Positions 34,343 to 43,945 are shown, counted from the first letter of the stretch. The stretch: DNA of 64,000 bases from Sphingomicrobium arenosum (GCF_026157085.1 NZ_JANPVN010000001.1:1116001-1180000), one strand, 5' to 3'. Notes: generated by a model not told the origin, from the sequence alone. Made by a program: numbers and translations.

Positions 34343-35239
34343 ATGTACGACTGGGATGACCTTCGTTACTTCCTCGCCGTCGCCGAGGAAGGCAGCACCT
34401 TGAAAGCCGCCGCGCGGCTCGGTGCCAACCAGACCACGGTGGCGCGGCGCATCGCCGCGCTCGAAAGCGCCCTCGGCCACCAATTGTTCGAGCGGCGCAA
34501 GGCGGGCTATCGGTTGACGCAGACGGGGGCGCGCTTCCTCGACCTCGCCCGACCCGTGCGCGAGGCGGCAAACGCGCTTGCCGCCGAGGCCGATGCCAGC
34601 AGCCGCTCGCTGTCGGGCACCGTGCGACTGTCGACCAACGAGCTGTATTCCGAAGCCATGCTCACCCCGCTGCTTATCGCCTACAAGAAGGCGCACCCCG
34701 AGGTCCGCATCGATCTCGACCACAGCCACGAGGCGCGCGATCTCGGCGCCGGCGAGGCCGATATCGCGCTGCGTGTGGCCGAGGGGATGAAGGGCGATGC
34801 CCTGGTCGCCCGCCGGATCGGCGAGGATCGCTGGACCTTTTATTGCAGCACCGCCTACGCCGCCGCCAACGGCAAGCCGAAACGCTTCCGCGACATCGCC
34901 GACCATCCCGTCGTGGGCGGCGGCGGCCCGGGGATCTGGGACGTCTACGGCCGCTGGCTGGAGCTGCACGCGCCAGGGCTGGAGCCCGTCATGACCTATG
35001 ACAGTTCGACCGGCCTTCTCGCCGCCGTGCGCTCGGGCGCGGGGCTTGCCGCCCTTCCCTGCATGGCCGTCGATGACGACCCGCAGCTGGTGCGCTGTTT
35101 CTCCTCGAGCGGCAGCGTGTCGCGCAGCGTCTGGCTGGTCACGCACGAGCGCGTGCGCCACGCCCCGCATGTGCGCAGCGTGATGGACTTCCTCGGCGAG
35201 CGGCTGACCGAGCGCGCAAAGGCACTCGGCCTCGCCTGA
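34343..35239 (+). CDS. LysR-family transcriptional regulator
   Basis: A 298-residue LysR regulator. The N-terminal helix-turn-helix is YDWDDLRYFLAVAEEGSTLKAAARLGANQTTVARRIAALE. The C-terminal substrate-binding domain runs from about residue 90 (VRLSTNELYSEAML, GEADIALRVAEG). The group with DWDDLRYFLAVA is usually autoregulated and controls a neighbouring gene. The start at 34343 is preferred to GTG 34334. A strong palindrome sits immediately upstream. Confidence 0.92.
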   Translation: MYDWDDLRYFLAVAEEGSTLKAAARLGANQTTVARRIAALESALGHQLFERRKAGYRLTQTGARFLDLARPVREAANALAAEADASSRSLSGTVRLSTNELYSEAMLTPLLIAYKKAHPEVRIDLDHSHEARDLGAGEADIALRVAEGMKGDALVARRIGEDRWTFYCSTAYAAANGKPKRFRDIADHPVVGGGGPGIWDVYGRWLELHAPGLEPVMTYDSSTGLLAAVRSGAGLAALPCMAVDDDPQLVRCFSSSGSVSRSVWLVTHERVRHAPHVRSVMDFLGERLTERAKALGLA

Positions 35240-35243
35240 GGCG

Positions 35244-37066
<1,823 letters not shown>

Positions 37067-37067
<1 letters not shown>

Positions 37068-38470
37068 TAATATTTGTCCTTTTCATTGCCGAGCGCGGCC
37101 GCGACCTGTCGCTTGCCCACGCCCTCTTTCTTCTTCGCCGCCGCCTTGTCGCGGAAGCTCTTGGCGGCGCCGTCGAGCTGCTTTTGCGCCCCGCGCGCGA
37201 TGGCGATGGCGTCGGCCTCGATGTCCTTGGTCACGACGCTGCCCGCGCCGACGATCGCGCGTTCGCCGATGACGACGGGCGCGACCAGCGCGCTGTTCGA
37301 ACCGATGAAGGCATCGGCGCCGACGATGGTCGGCCATTTGTTGAAGCCGTCGTAATTGCAGGTGATCGTGCCAGCCCCCAGATTGGCGCGCGCCCCGATA
37401 TTGGCATCGCCGACATAGGTCAGGTGATTGGCCTTGGCGCCCGCGCCCAGCACGGCATTCTTCACCTCGACGAAATTGCCTACCTTGGCGCCGGCTTCGA
37501 GACGCGCGCCGGGACGCAGGCGGGCATAGGGGCCGACCTCGCAGCCTTCGCCCACGTCGCAGCCCTCGAGATGCGAATGGGCGCGAATGGTGGCGCCTTC
37601 GGCAACGCTCACGCCGGGGCCGAAGGTGACGAAGGGCTCGACCGTGACGTCGGGCCCGAGCTCGGTATCCCAGCTGAAAAAGACGGTGTCGGGGGCGCGC
37701 AGCGTGACGCCGGCGTCCATCGCCTCCTCGCGCTTATACGCCTGCCATTGCGCCTCGGCCTGGGCCATTTCGCTGCGGCTGTTGATCCCCGTGACCTCGC
37801 GTTCTTCGGCGGTGACGACCACCGGGCGACGACCTTCGCGCTTGGCGATATTGACGATGTCGGGGAGATAGTATTCGCCCGCCGCATTGTCGTTGGTGAC
37901 CTTGCCCAGCCAATCGAACAGATGCGCGCCCTCGACCGCCATCATGCCCGAATTGCACATCCGGCACTGCCGCTCCTCGGGGCTCGCATCCTTATGCTCG
38001 ACCATCTTGTCGATGCTGTCGTTGCCCAAGGTGATGATGCGCCCATAGGCCTTGGGGTCGGCGGGCTCGAAGCCCAGCACGACCACGCCCGGCCGGTCAT
38101 CTGCCCCCAGCCGTTCGACCATCATGCGCATCGTCTCAGGCCGCACCATCGGCACGTCGCCGAACAGGAGGATGACGGGCCCCTCATGCCCCTCCAGCGC
38201 GCCCTGCGCCTGCTGCACCGCATGACCGGTGCCGAGCTGCTCGCGCTGTTCGGCAAAGGCGATGTCGCGATCCGCCAGCGCTGTTTCGAGCTGTTCCTTC
38301 CACTGGCCGACCACGACCACCGTCCGGCTCGCCGCCAGTTCGGCACAGCTCGACAGCAGATGCTCGATCATCGGGCGTCCGGCGATCGGGTGCAGCACCT
38401 TGTGCAGGCGCGACTTCATCCGGGTGCCCTTGCCCGCGGCAAGGACGATGATGGCGGGGGTCTGTTGCAT
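37067..38470 (-). CDS. glmU: Bifunctional UDP-GlcNAc pyrophosphorylase/GlcN-1-P N-acetyltransferase
   Basis: Catalyses the last two steps to UDP-GlcNAc. The 467 residues have the uridylyltransferase signature LAAGKGTRMKSRLHKVLHPI near the N-terminus and LFGDVPMV. The C-terminal left-handed beta-helix shows isoleucine-patch repeats (AHSHLEGCDVGEGCEVGPYARLRPGA, VEVKNAVLGAGAKANHLTYVGD). The start at 38470 (MQQTPAIIVL) was chosen by alignment over 38488. Confidence 0.96.
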
Positions 38471-38527
38471 ATCGGGGTCCACTGGCACGAGACGGTCGGA
38501 AATTCCAGACGATGCGATGCGCCGCCG

Positions 38528-39058
38528 CTACTTTTTCGTGCTGCCCTTGGGGGTCGTTTTCGTCCCCGCCTTGGTCGCGGCCTTCTTCCTGGGAGCAGCC
38601 TTTTTCGGCGCTGCCTTCTTGGCGGCCGCAGCCTTTGTCGACGACGCGCGCTTGGTCGCCGGTTTTTTCGCCGCTGCCTTCTTCTTCGGAGCCGATTTGG
38701 CGGTCGCGCCCTTCTTCACCGGAGCGGCAGGCTTGGCCTTGGGCGCCTCGGTCGGCTGGTGCGGATCGACATGATGATCCTCCCATTCGCCCGACAGCAT
38801 GCGCTGCGCGGCATCGGCAAGTCCCTCGACGATCATCGCGCCCATGCGGGTCGCGGTGGTCATCGTCTCGGTCGCCGCCTTGTTGGCGCGGTCGGCCGCC
38901 TCGAGCGTGGCTTCCTGGATTTTCTTTCGTGCCTTGGGACTGGCCGCGATCGCCGCCGCCGCCGCCGCGAGCCCTGCCGCGATCACCTCGGGGCTCATCG
39001 CCACCTTGGCGAACTTGTCGGCCCGTTCCTTGCCGCTCTTGCGCTTGTTTTCAGCCAT
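38528..39058 (-). CDS. Lys/Ala-tailed protein encoded beside phaR (PhaM/phasin-like candidate)
   Basis: A 176-residue protein. Residues 1-100 are amphipathic and helical (AGLAAAAAAIAASPKARKKIQEATLEAADRANKAA), like phasins. Residues about 105-176 form a histone H1-like tail of KKAAAKKP-type repeats. GGAGGGA lies four bases before the ATG. PhaF of pseudomonads and PhaM of Cupriavidus have a similar granule-binding plus DNA-binding plan, and phaR lies directly upstream. Tethering PHA granules to the nucleoid is therefore a reasonable inference. Confidence 0.72.
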   Translation of the reverse strand: MAENKRKSGKERADKFAKVAMSPEVIAAGLAAAAAAIAASPKARKKIQEATLEAADRANKAATETMTTATRMGAMIVEGLADAAQRMLSGEWEDHHVDPHQPTEAPKAKPAAPVKKGATAKSAPKKKAAAKKPATKRASSTKAAAAKKAAPKKAAPRKKAATKAGTKTTPKGSTKK

Positions 39059-39088
39059 TTCGTCCCTCCATGCTCTTCCTTCAGAAGA

Positions 39089-39113
39089 GACGGTTGGGGA
39101 CGCGGAACGTTCC
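39089..39113 (-). promoter_or_regulatory. EcfG-like promoter candidate for the Lys/Ala-tailed gene
   Basis: On the minus strand GGAAC (39113-39109), 16 bases, then CGTC (39092-39089) approximates the EcfG consensus GGAAC-N16/17-CGTT with one mismatch. It lies in the gap after phaR, about 30 bases before the start codon of the 176-residue gene. GGAAC also forms half of a GGAACGTTCC palindrome, so other roles are possible. Confidence 0.3.
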
Positions 39114-39616
39114 TACAGCTTGTCGACCTTGGCCTTCAATGCCGCCAGTTCGGCGCGAAGCTTCTCGACCTCGCCGGCCTCCGCATCGCCCTTGGCGGGT
39201 GCCGCGCCCGGGGTAAAGGCAGAGGCTGCCGACTGGAACATCTCCATGTTGCGCTGGGCCATCTGCGTCAGCATCGTCGGATCGAACGCCCCGCCCATGG
39301 CCTTTTGCTGTTCGCGAAAAGCCTGCATCGCGGCATCGAGATAATTGGGCACCGCGCCCTGCATCGCGCCGCCATACATGCTGATCAATTCGCGCAGGAA
39401 GGACACCGGCAGCATCCCGCCGCCGTCGGCCTCTTCCTCGACGATGATCTGGGTCAGCACCTGATGAGTGATATCCTCGCCCGACTTGGCGTCGACCACC
39501 TCGACCTCGCGCCCTTCGCGGATCATCTGCGACAGGTCATCGAGCGTGATATAGCTCGATCGGTCGGTGTCGTAGAGACGGCGGTTGGCATATTTCTTGA
39601 TGACGACCTTGGACAT
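39113..39616 (-). CDS. phaR: Polyhydroxyalkanoate synthesis repressor PhaR
   Basis: PhaR binds PHA granules and DNA and represses phasin genes until granules form. The 167-residue protein begins MSKVVIKKYANRRLYDT and has the PHB/PHA accumulation DNA-binding domain (SYITLDDLSQMIREGREVEVVDA, ITHQVLTQIIVEEE) followed by PHB_acc repeats and a short C-terminal coiled coil. The start at 39616 is set by the family N-terminus. The phaR gene diverges from the buf operon; their promoters share about 185 bp. Confidence 0.95.
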   Translation of the reverse strand: MSKVVIKKYANRRLYDTDRSSYITLDDLSQMIREGREVEVVDAKSGEDITHQVLTQIIVEEEADGGGMLPVSFLRELISMYGGAMQGAVPNYLDAAMQAFREQQKAMGGAFDPTMLTQMAQRNMEMFQSAASAFTPGAAPAKGDAEAGEVEKLRAELAALKAKVDKL

Positions 39617-39725
39617 GATCGCTCCTGACGCTGATTGCTGTTCGAGGCGCTCATAGCACCCTGCGATGCGGCGCTGCAACAAAAGTGCGGCGGGTGCAGC
39701 AAAGCGCACAAATACTCCGCCCCAT

Positions 39726-39752
39726 GTAACCGATCGCCCTGCTGCCGCGAAC
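39726..39752 (+). promoter_or_regulatory. SigF-type ECF promoter of the buf operon
   Basis: GTAACC (39726-39731), 16 bases, then CGAAC (39748-39752). This agrees with the GTAACC-N16-CGAA pattern I recall for Caulobacter SigF targets. It is placed 50 bases upstream of the bufA start and the operon itself encodes a SigF-type factor, which makes autoregulation very likely. Confidence 0.7.
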
Positions 39753-39801
39753 TGGAGGTCAGCGGGGCATGAGCTTCCGCGCAACATCGGAGCATCATCA
39801 C

Positions 39802-40140
39802 ATGACCAACCTGAAAACCACCGCCGCCGCCACCGCACTGCTCGCCCTCGCCGCCTGTTCGAGCGAGGGTCAGGCCCCCGCCTCCCCCGACAGCGGTGCC
39901 AGCACATTGGAAGGCGCCGAGCTCACCGACGCCAGCGCCGAGAAGGTCAAATGCTATGGCGTCGCGCTGGCCGGCAAGAACGACTGCGCCGCCGGCCCCG
40001 GCACCAGCTGCGCGGGGACCTCGACCGTCGATTACCAGGGCAATGCCTGGAAATATGTCGATGGCGGCGAGGAGGCCTGCACCGATCTCGGCGGTACGCT
40101 GACCGAGCAGGACAACGACGAGCCGGGCCTGCCCGCCTAG
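39802..40140 (+). CDS. bufA: DUF2282 bufferin-type RiPP precursor (BufA1-like) with lipobox
   Basis: A 112-residue DUF2282 protein. The N-terminus [19 protein letters not shown] ends in a lipobox (Cys19), where most family members have an ordinary signal peptide. The core has [25 protein letters not shown] with Cys51, Cys62 and Cys70, then Cys93. Known bufferins are periplasmic, cysteine-modified peptides that bind copper and are matured by a DUF692 enzyme, encoded just downstream here. The start at 39802 is chosen over 39769, whose ribosome site would lie at the predicted transcript start. Confidence 0.88.
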   Translation: MTNLKTTAAATALLALAACSSEGQAPASPDSGASTLEGAELTDASAEKVKCYGVALAGKNDCAAGPGTSCAGTSTVDYQGNAWKYVDGGEEACTDLGGTLTEQDNDEPGLPA

Positions 40141-40153
40141 AGGCACGGCTCAT

Positions 40154-40209
40154 GGTGCCCCGCCCGCCCGCATGCCCGATCCCTCCGGGTGCCGAGCGGG
40201 AGGGGCACC
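40154..40209 (+). terminator. Intra-operon hairpin between bufA and bufB (attenuator)
   Basis: GGTGCCCCGCCCGC (40154-40167) pairs with GCGGGAGGGGCACC (40196-40209) in a 14-base stem with one mismatch, followed by GCCCTTTCCTT. It begins 14 bases after the bufA stop. A leaky terminator or stabilising hairpin here would give more precursor mRNA than enzyme mRNA, as in many RiPP operons. Confidence 0.55.
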
Positions 40210-40237
40210 GCCCTTTCCTTCCTCAGGGACACGCATC

Positions 40238-41098
40238 ATGACCCAGCCCTCTCTCCCGACCAGCGGCGGCATCGGACTGAAGCCCGAGCATTTCGAGGCC
40301 TTCCTCGACGCCCGCGCCAAGGGCACCGGCCCGACATGGGTCGAGGTGCACCCGCAAAATTACATGATGGCGGGCGGGCCGATGCATCGCTGGCTTGAGG
40401 CCGTGCGCGACGCGGCCCCCGTCAGCTTTCATTCGGTCGGCCTGTCGATTGGCGATCCCGACGGCTGCGACCGCGACGAATTGGGCCGCCTCGCCCGCCT
40501 CGCCGAGCGCTACGAACCGGCCATGATCTCCGACCACCTCAGCTGGTCGAGCCTCGGCGGCGAAGCGCTACCCGATCTCCTGCCGCTCCCCATGACCGAC
40601 GAGAGCCTCGCCCATTTCGTCCGCGAAGTGGACCGCATCCAGACCCGTCTCAAACGCCCGATCCTGATCGAGAACCCCAGCCGCATGATCGCCTTCGCGC
40701 AGGACAGCTATGACGAAGCCGACTTCCTCGCCGAACTGTCGCGCCGCTCGGGATGCGGGCTGCTCGTCGACGTCAACAACATCCTCGTCGCGCGCACCAA
40801 TGTCGGGCTCGATCCCATCGCCTATCTCGATGCGCTCCCGCTCCACGCCATCGCCGAGGTCCATGTCGCGGGACATATGGTCGAAGAGCATGAGGGCGGC
40901 GCGTTCCTCGCGATCGACGATCACGGCAGCCCCGTCAGCGAGGAATGCTGGGCGCTCCTCGACGCGCTGCTCGCCCGCACCGGCCCGCGCCCGGTGTTGG
41001 TTGAGCGCGACAATGACGTGCCGCCCTTCGCCGAATTGGCCGCCGAAGCCGCGCGCGCCACCCGCGCCATCCAAGGGGCGCTGCGCCATGCAGCCTGA
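40238..41098 (+). CDS. bufB: DUF692 multinuclear iron oxygenase (MNIO), BufB-like
   Basis: A 286-residue TIM-barrel enzyme of the DUF692/MNIO family, which oxidatively modifies cysteines of RiPP precursors (MbnB and BufB are known members). Probable metal ligands lie in SFHSVGLSIG (His65), ISDHLSW (His100), ILIENPS (Glu145), LLVDVNNI (Asp178), EVHVAGH (His209, His213) and IDDHGSPV. AGGGA precedes the ATG at 40238. The next gene begins inside it. The target is presumably the bufA product. Confidence 0.94.
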   Translation: MTQPSLPTSGGIGLKPEHFEAFLDARAKGTGPTWVEVHPQNYMMAGGPMHRWLEAVRDAAPVSFHSVGLSIGDPDGCDRDELGRLARLAERYEPAMISDHLSWSSLGGEALPDLLPLPMTDESLAHFVREVDRIQTRLKRPILIENPSRMIAFAQDSYDEADFLAELSRRSGCGLLVDVNNILVARTNVGLDPIAYLDALPLHAIAEVHVAGHMVEEHEGGAFLAIDDHGSPVSEECWALLDALLARTGPRPVLVERDNDVPPFAELAAEAARATRAIQGALRHAA

Positions 41099-41774
41099 TG
41101 CGCACATCGCCCTTGCCGACACGCTCGCCCACGGGCCCGCGCGTCTGCCCGCCGATCTCCTCGCCGGACCGCGCGCCGCCCAACTGCGGGGTCTCAAGGC
41201 CTATGCCAATACGATCAGCCATGCGCGCCACGTCGCGCTCGAGGATAGCTACCCCCGCCTTCGCGACGCCATGGGGCACGGCGCCTTCCACGACGCCGCG
41301 CGCGCGTTCTTCCTTGCCCGCGAACCGCGCCGCCGCCCCCTGCGCCTGATCGGCGCGGGGTTCGCCGAAACGCTTACCGCACCAGCACAGCGCGACCTCG
41401 CCCGCGCCGAATGGCTCTGGCTCGAGGCGCATGGTGCGCCCGATGCCCCCGCCGTCGGACTCGCGACCATCGCCGGTCTCACGCCCGAGGCGCTTCTCGC
41501 CGCGCGCGTCGCCGCGCATCCGGCGCTGCGCTCCCTCGCGCTCGAGGACCCCGCGTCCTTCGCCTGGGACGGGGTGGAACCGGGCGCCACCCACCTCCTC
41601 GTCACCCGCCCTGAGGCGCGCCGCGCGATGAACGCCATCACGCCTGAAACCTTCGCCCTTGCCTGCGATCTGAACCGCCCTGCCACCATGACGGCGCTGC
41701 TCGAGCGCGACCCCGCCGCCACCACCGCGCTCGTCGCCGCCGGCGCGCTCACCCCTGTCCCGGAGCTCCTCTAA
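41088..41774 (+). CDS. bufC: DUF2063 partner protein, BufC-like
   Basis: A 228-residue protein with an N-terminal DUF2063 DNA-binding-like/partner domain (GLKAYANTISHARHVALEDSYPRLRDAMG) and a C-terminal domain. DUF2063 proteins accompany DUF692 enzymes; MbnC, a related partner, forms the heterodimer that holds the precursor leader. The ATG lies 11 bases inside bufB, so synthesis is coupled. This supports a BufB-BufC complex acting on BufA. Confidence 0.9.
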   Translation: MQPDAHIALADTLAHGPARLPADLLAGPRAAQLRGLKAYANTISHARHVALEDSYPRLRDAMGHGAFHDAARAFFLAREPRRRPLRLIGAGFAETLTAPAQRDLARAEWLWLEAHGAPDAPAVGLATIAGLTPEALLAARVAAHPALRSLALEDPASFAWDGVEPGATHLLVTRPEARRAMNAITPETFALACDLNRPATMTALLERDPAATTALVAAGALTPVPELL

Positions 41775-42217
41775 TGCCCCTGTTCGACCGCTTCCGCCGC
41801 CTCGCCGAGCGCCCCCTCGTCTCCGACCTTGTCCTGCTCGCCGCCCGCCTCGGCCTCGCTGCCATCTTCTGGCAGTCGGGCCGCACCAAGGTCGAGGAGG
41901 GCAGCCTGTTCACGATCAGCGACACCACCTATTTCCTCTTCGCCAACGACTATGCCGGCGTGCCTTTTCTCCCGCCCGCCATCGCCGCATTACTGGCGAC
42001 CGCCGCCGAGCATCTCTTCCCCATCCTCCTCGCGCTGGGTCTGACCACCCGTCTCGCCGCCGCCGGGCTGCTCGGCATGACGCTGGTCATCCAGCTGTTC
42101 GTCTATCCGCAGGCCTTCTTCGTCCCGCACCTTGGCTGGATCGCGCTGAGTCTTGTTCTCCTCACGCAGGGACCGGGACGCCTCAGCACTGATTTCCTGC
42201 TAGGTAGACGGGCATGA
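41774..42217 (+). CDS. bufD: DoxX-family membrane protein, BufD-like
   Basis: A 147-residue DoxX/quinol-oxidase-subunit-like protein with about four transmembrane helices (LVLLAARLGLAAIFWQSGRTKVE; FLPPAIAALLATAAEHLFPILLALGL). DoxX proteins are the usual fourth member of bufferin and gig operons; their role there is unproven, with redox or metal handling in the membrane suggested. Start overlaps the bufC stop (TAATG), and its stop overlaps the sigma factor start. Confidence 0.9.
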   Translation: MPLFDRFRRLAERPLVSDLVLLAARLGLAAIFWQSGRTKVEEGSLFTISDTTYFLFANDYAGVPFLPPAIAALLATAAEHLFPILLALGLTTRLAAAGLLGMTLVIQLFVYPQAFFVPHLGWIALSLVLLTQGPGRLSTDFLLGRRA

Positions 42218-42747
42218 GCCGTCTTGGCGATCACGACCTGCGCACCCTGATGCGCGCCGCACAGGCCGGCGACCGCGCCGCCTATCGCAGTGCGCTCGCG
42301 GCGCTCGCCGACTGGTTGCGCGGCTATTTCGCCCACCGCATCGCGCCCGGACAGGTCGACGATCTCGTCCAGGAAGTGCTCATCGCGGTCCATGCCAAGC
42401 GTGCCACCTACGACCCCGACCTGCCCATCTATCCCTGGGTCGCGGCCATCGCCCGCTACCGCTGGATCGACGCCTTGAGAAAGATGGCACGCACGCCCGA
42501 GACCGCGCTCGATATCGAGCCGCCCGTCGACAGCGAGGAAGAACCCGTGCTCGCCCGCCTCAGTCTCGATCAGTTGCTGGGCCAATTGCCAACGGCCCAA
42601 GGCCAGGCGATCACCCTGACCAAGGTCGAAGGACGCTCGGTCGCCGAAACCGCCACCATCACCGGGCAGAGCGAAAGCGCGGTGAAAGTGAATGTCCATC
42701 GCGGCCTCAAGAAACTGGCCGCGCTCGTCGAAAGCCAACCCCTATGA
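42214..42747 (+). CDS. sigF: ECF RNA polymerase sigma factor, SigF-type
   Basis: A 177-residue ECF sigma factor. Region 2 includes QVDDLVQEVLIAVHAKRATYDPDLPIYPWVAAIARYRWIDALR, and region 4 is LSLDQLLGQLPTAQGQAITLTKVEGRSVAETATITGQSESAVKVNVHRGLKKL. The helix-turn-helix is clear. It is followed by a DUF1109 anti-sigma gene with a four-base overlap, the arrangement of sigF-nrsF in Caulobacter. It probably drives its own operon from the promoter at 39726. Confidence 0.9.
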   Translation: MSRLGDHDLRTLMRAAQAGDRAAYRSALAALADWLRGYFAHRIAPGQVDDLVQEVLIAVHAKRATYDPDLPIYPWVAAIARYRWIDALRKMARTPETALDIEPPVDSEEEPVLARLSLDQLLGQLPTAQGQAITLTKVEGRSVAETATITGQSESAVKVNVHRGLKKLAALVESQPL

Positions 42748-43373
42748 ACACCGATTATCTCATCGACCAGCTCAGCGCCGACGCCGCGCCCGTGCGCCCG
42801 CTGTCACTGCCCCTCGTCCGCCTCGCGCTTGTCGCCACCGCCTTGGGGACCATCCTCCTCACGCTCGCGTTCTGGGGACCGCGCCCGCAACTCCTCACCG
42901 GCACTGCCGATGCCGTCACCCTTCTCCTTGCCGCGCTCCTCGGCCTGCTCGCCATCGCCGCGGGTCTCGCCGCGACGCGGCTCGCCCGCCCTGCCGTGGG
43001 CGGCGTCCCCGGAGGCGGGCTGTGGCTGTTCGGCGCGATCCTGCTCTTTCCTGCCATCGCTCTCGTGCAGCAGCTGCTCGGTCATGACGAGGGCGCCCAG
43101 TCGTTCCTCGGCATCTATTGCCTCGCCTCCGGCCTCGGCATGAGCCTGTTCACCGCCGCCTTCCTGACCCTCCACCTGCGCCGCGGTGCCCCCGTGCTGC
43201 CCGAGCGCGCTGGCCTCCTCGCAGGCATCGCCTCGGGCGCGGTCGGCGCGCTCGCCATTACCTTGGAATGCGGCGGCTCGACCTTCGCGCATCTCGCCCT
43301 TTGGCATGTCGCGATCGTTGCGGCCTGGGCGCTGGTCGGGCGGACGCTGCTGGCGCGGCTGATCCGCTGGTAG
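42744..43373 (+). CDS. nrsF: DUF1109 anti-sigma factor, NrsF-like
   Basis: A 209-residue membrane protein with six predicted transmembrane helices and a short cytoplasmic N-terminus (MNTDYLIDQLSADAAPVRPL) suited to hold the sigma factor. Two cysteines, Cys126 (GIYCLAS) and Cys176 (LECGGS), are 50 residues apart, the same spacing as the sensor cysteines I recall for Caulobacter NrsF (131 and 181). Metal binding to them would release the sigma factor. It ends the operon. Confidence 0.88.
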   Translation: MNTDYLIDQLSADAAPVRPLSLPLVRLALVATALGTILLTLAFWGPRPQLLTGTADAVTLLLAALLGLLAIAAGLAATRLARPAVGGVPGGGLWLFGAILLFPAIALVQQLLGHDEGAQSFLGIYCLASGLGMSLFTAAFLTLHLRRGAPVLPERAGLLAGIASGAVGALAITLECGGSTFAHLALWHVAIVAAWALVGRTLLARLIRW

Positions 43374-43461
43374 CAGCCCGACCTGCAACTACTTCCGCGC
43401 CGCTTAAGACTTGCCAGTCACGCGGCGCAAAGCTAAGCGCTGGACCTTACCGGGACCCAAG

Positions 43462-43538
43462 GCACCCATAGCTCAGCTGGATAGAGCGCTGCCCTCCGAA
43501 GGCAGAGGCCAGAGGTTCGAATCCTCTTGGGTGCGCCA
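43462..43538 (+). tRNA. tRNA-Arg (anticodon CCG)
   Basis: A 77-nt cloverleaf with encoded CCA. The acceptor stem is GCACCCA/TGGGTGC; the D arm is GCTC...GAGC; the anticodon stem CTGCC/GGCAG encloses the loop CTCCGAA with CCG at positions 34-36; the T arm is AGAGG-TTCGAAT-CCTCT. It reads CGG codons. It lies alone between the buf operon and the TonB receptor gene. Confidence 0.95.
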
Positions 43539-43945
43539 CCGGTCCCGAGCGTTCAGCCACCCTGTGCGCGCCGCGTCGGATGCCTCAACGCCCCAGACGC
43601 AATTGTGACAGAATCGGGTCAGCGTGAGCCCGAGGACTGTACAAAATTCGCCTTAAAACGGTTTGATGACGCATTTGTTCCGGGAAAATGCGTGACAATA
43701 TTGCCGCTCTCCAACTTTTTTTGCGCTGCGACACACGCGGTGAACAGCGCGTTAAATATCCGAAAAGCCTTGGTTTTCCCTCAGTTTTTTAGGCGTCCGA
43801 AACCGTCGCCGAGCAAGCCTCCCGACCGCTTCGGGCAATCTCGCCTCATTCTTGTAACAATTGGCGGGTTAAGGGCGCGCAGCACTTCACTTCGTCGAGT
43901 GTTTTTTCGCAATTCAACTGCTCATCCTTCAGGGAAACCAACGCA
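43539..43945. other. AT-richer leader region of the TonB receptor gene with an inverted repeat
   Basis: About 400 bases without a gene. The stretch is clearly less GC-rich than its surroundings, with T-runs near 43715 and 43785. It contains ACGCATTT-N9-AAATGCGT (43669-43693), a perfect eight-base inverted repeat. A reading frame across the tRNA into this stretch is spurious. The region most likely holds the promoter and leader of the receptor gene. Confidence 0.55.

Noticed and set aside
37184-39628. 814-residue plus-strand frame across glmU, the Lys/Ala protein and phaR
   Set aside because: A shadow of high-GC codon bias; it covers three convincing minus-strand genes and has no domain structure.
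43386-43461. Possible promoter of the tRNA gene
   Set aside because: No convincing -35/-10 pair could be read with confidence in this short gap.
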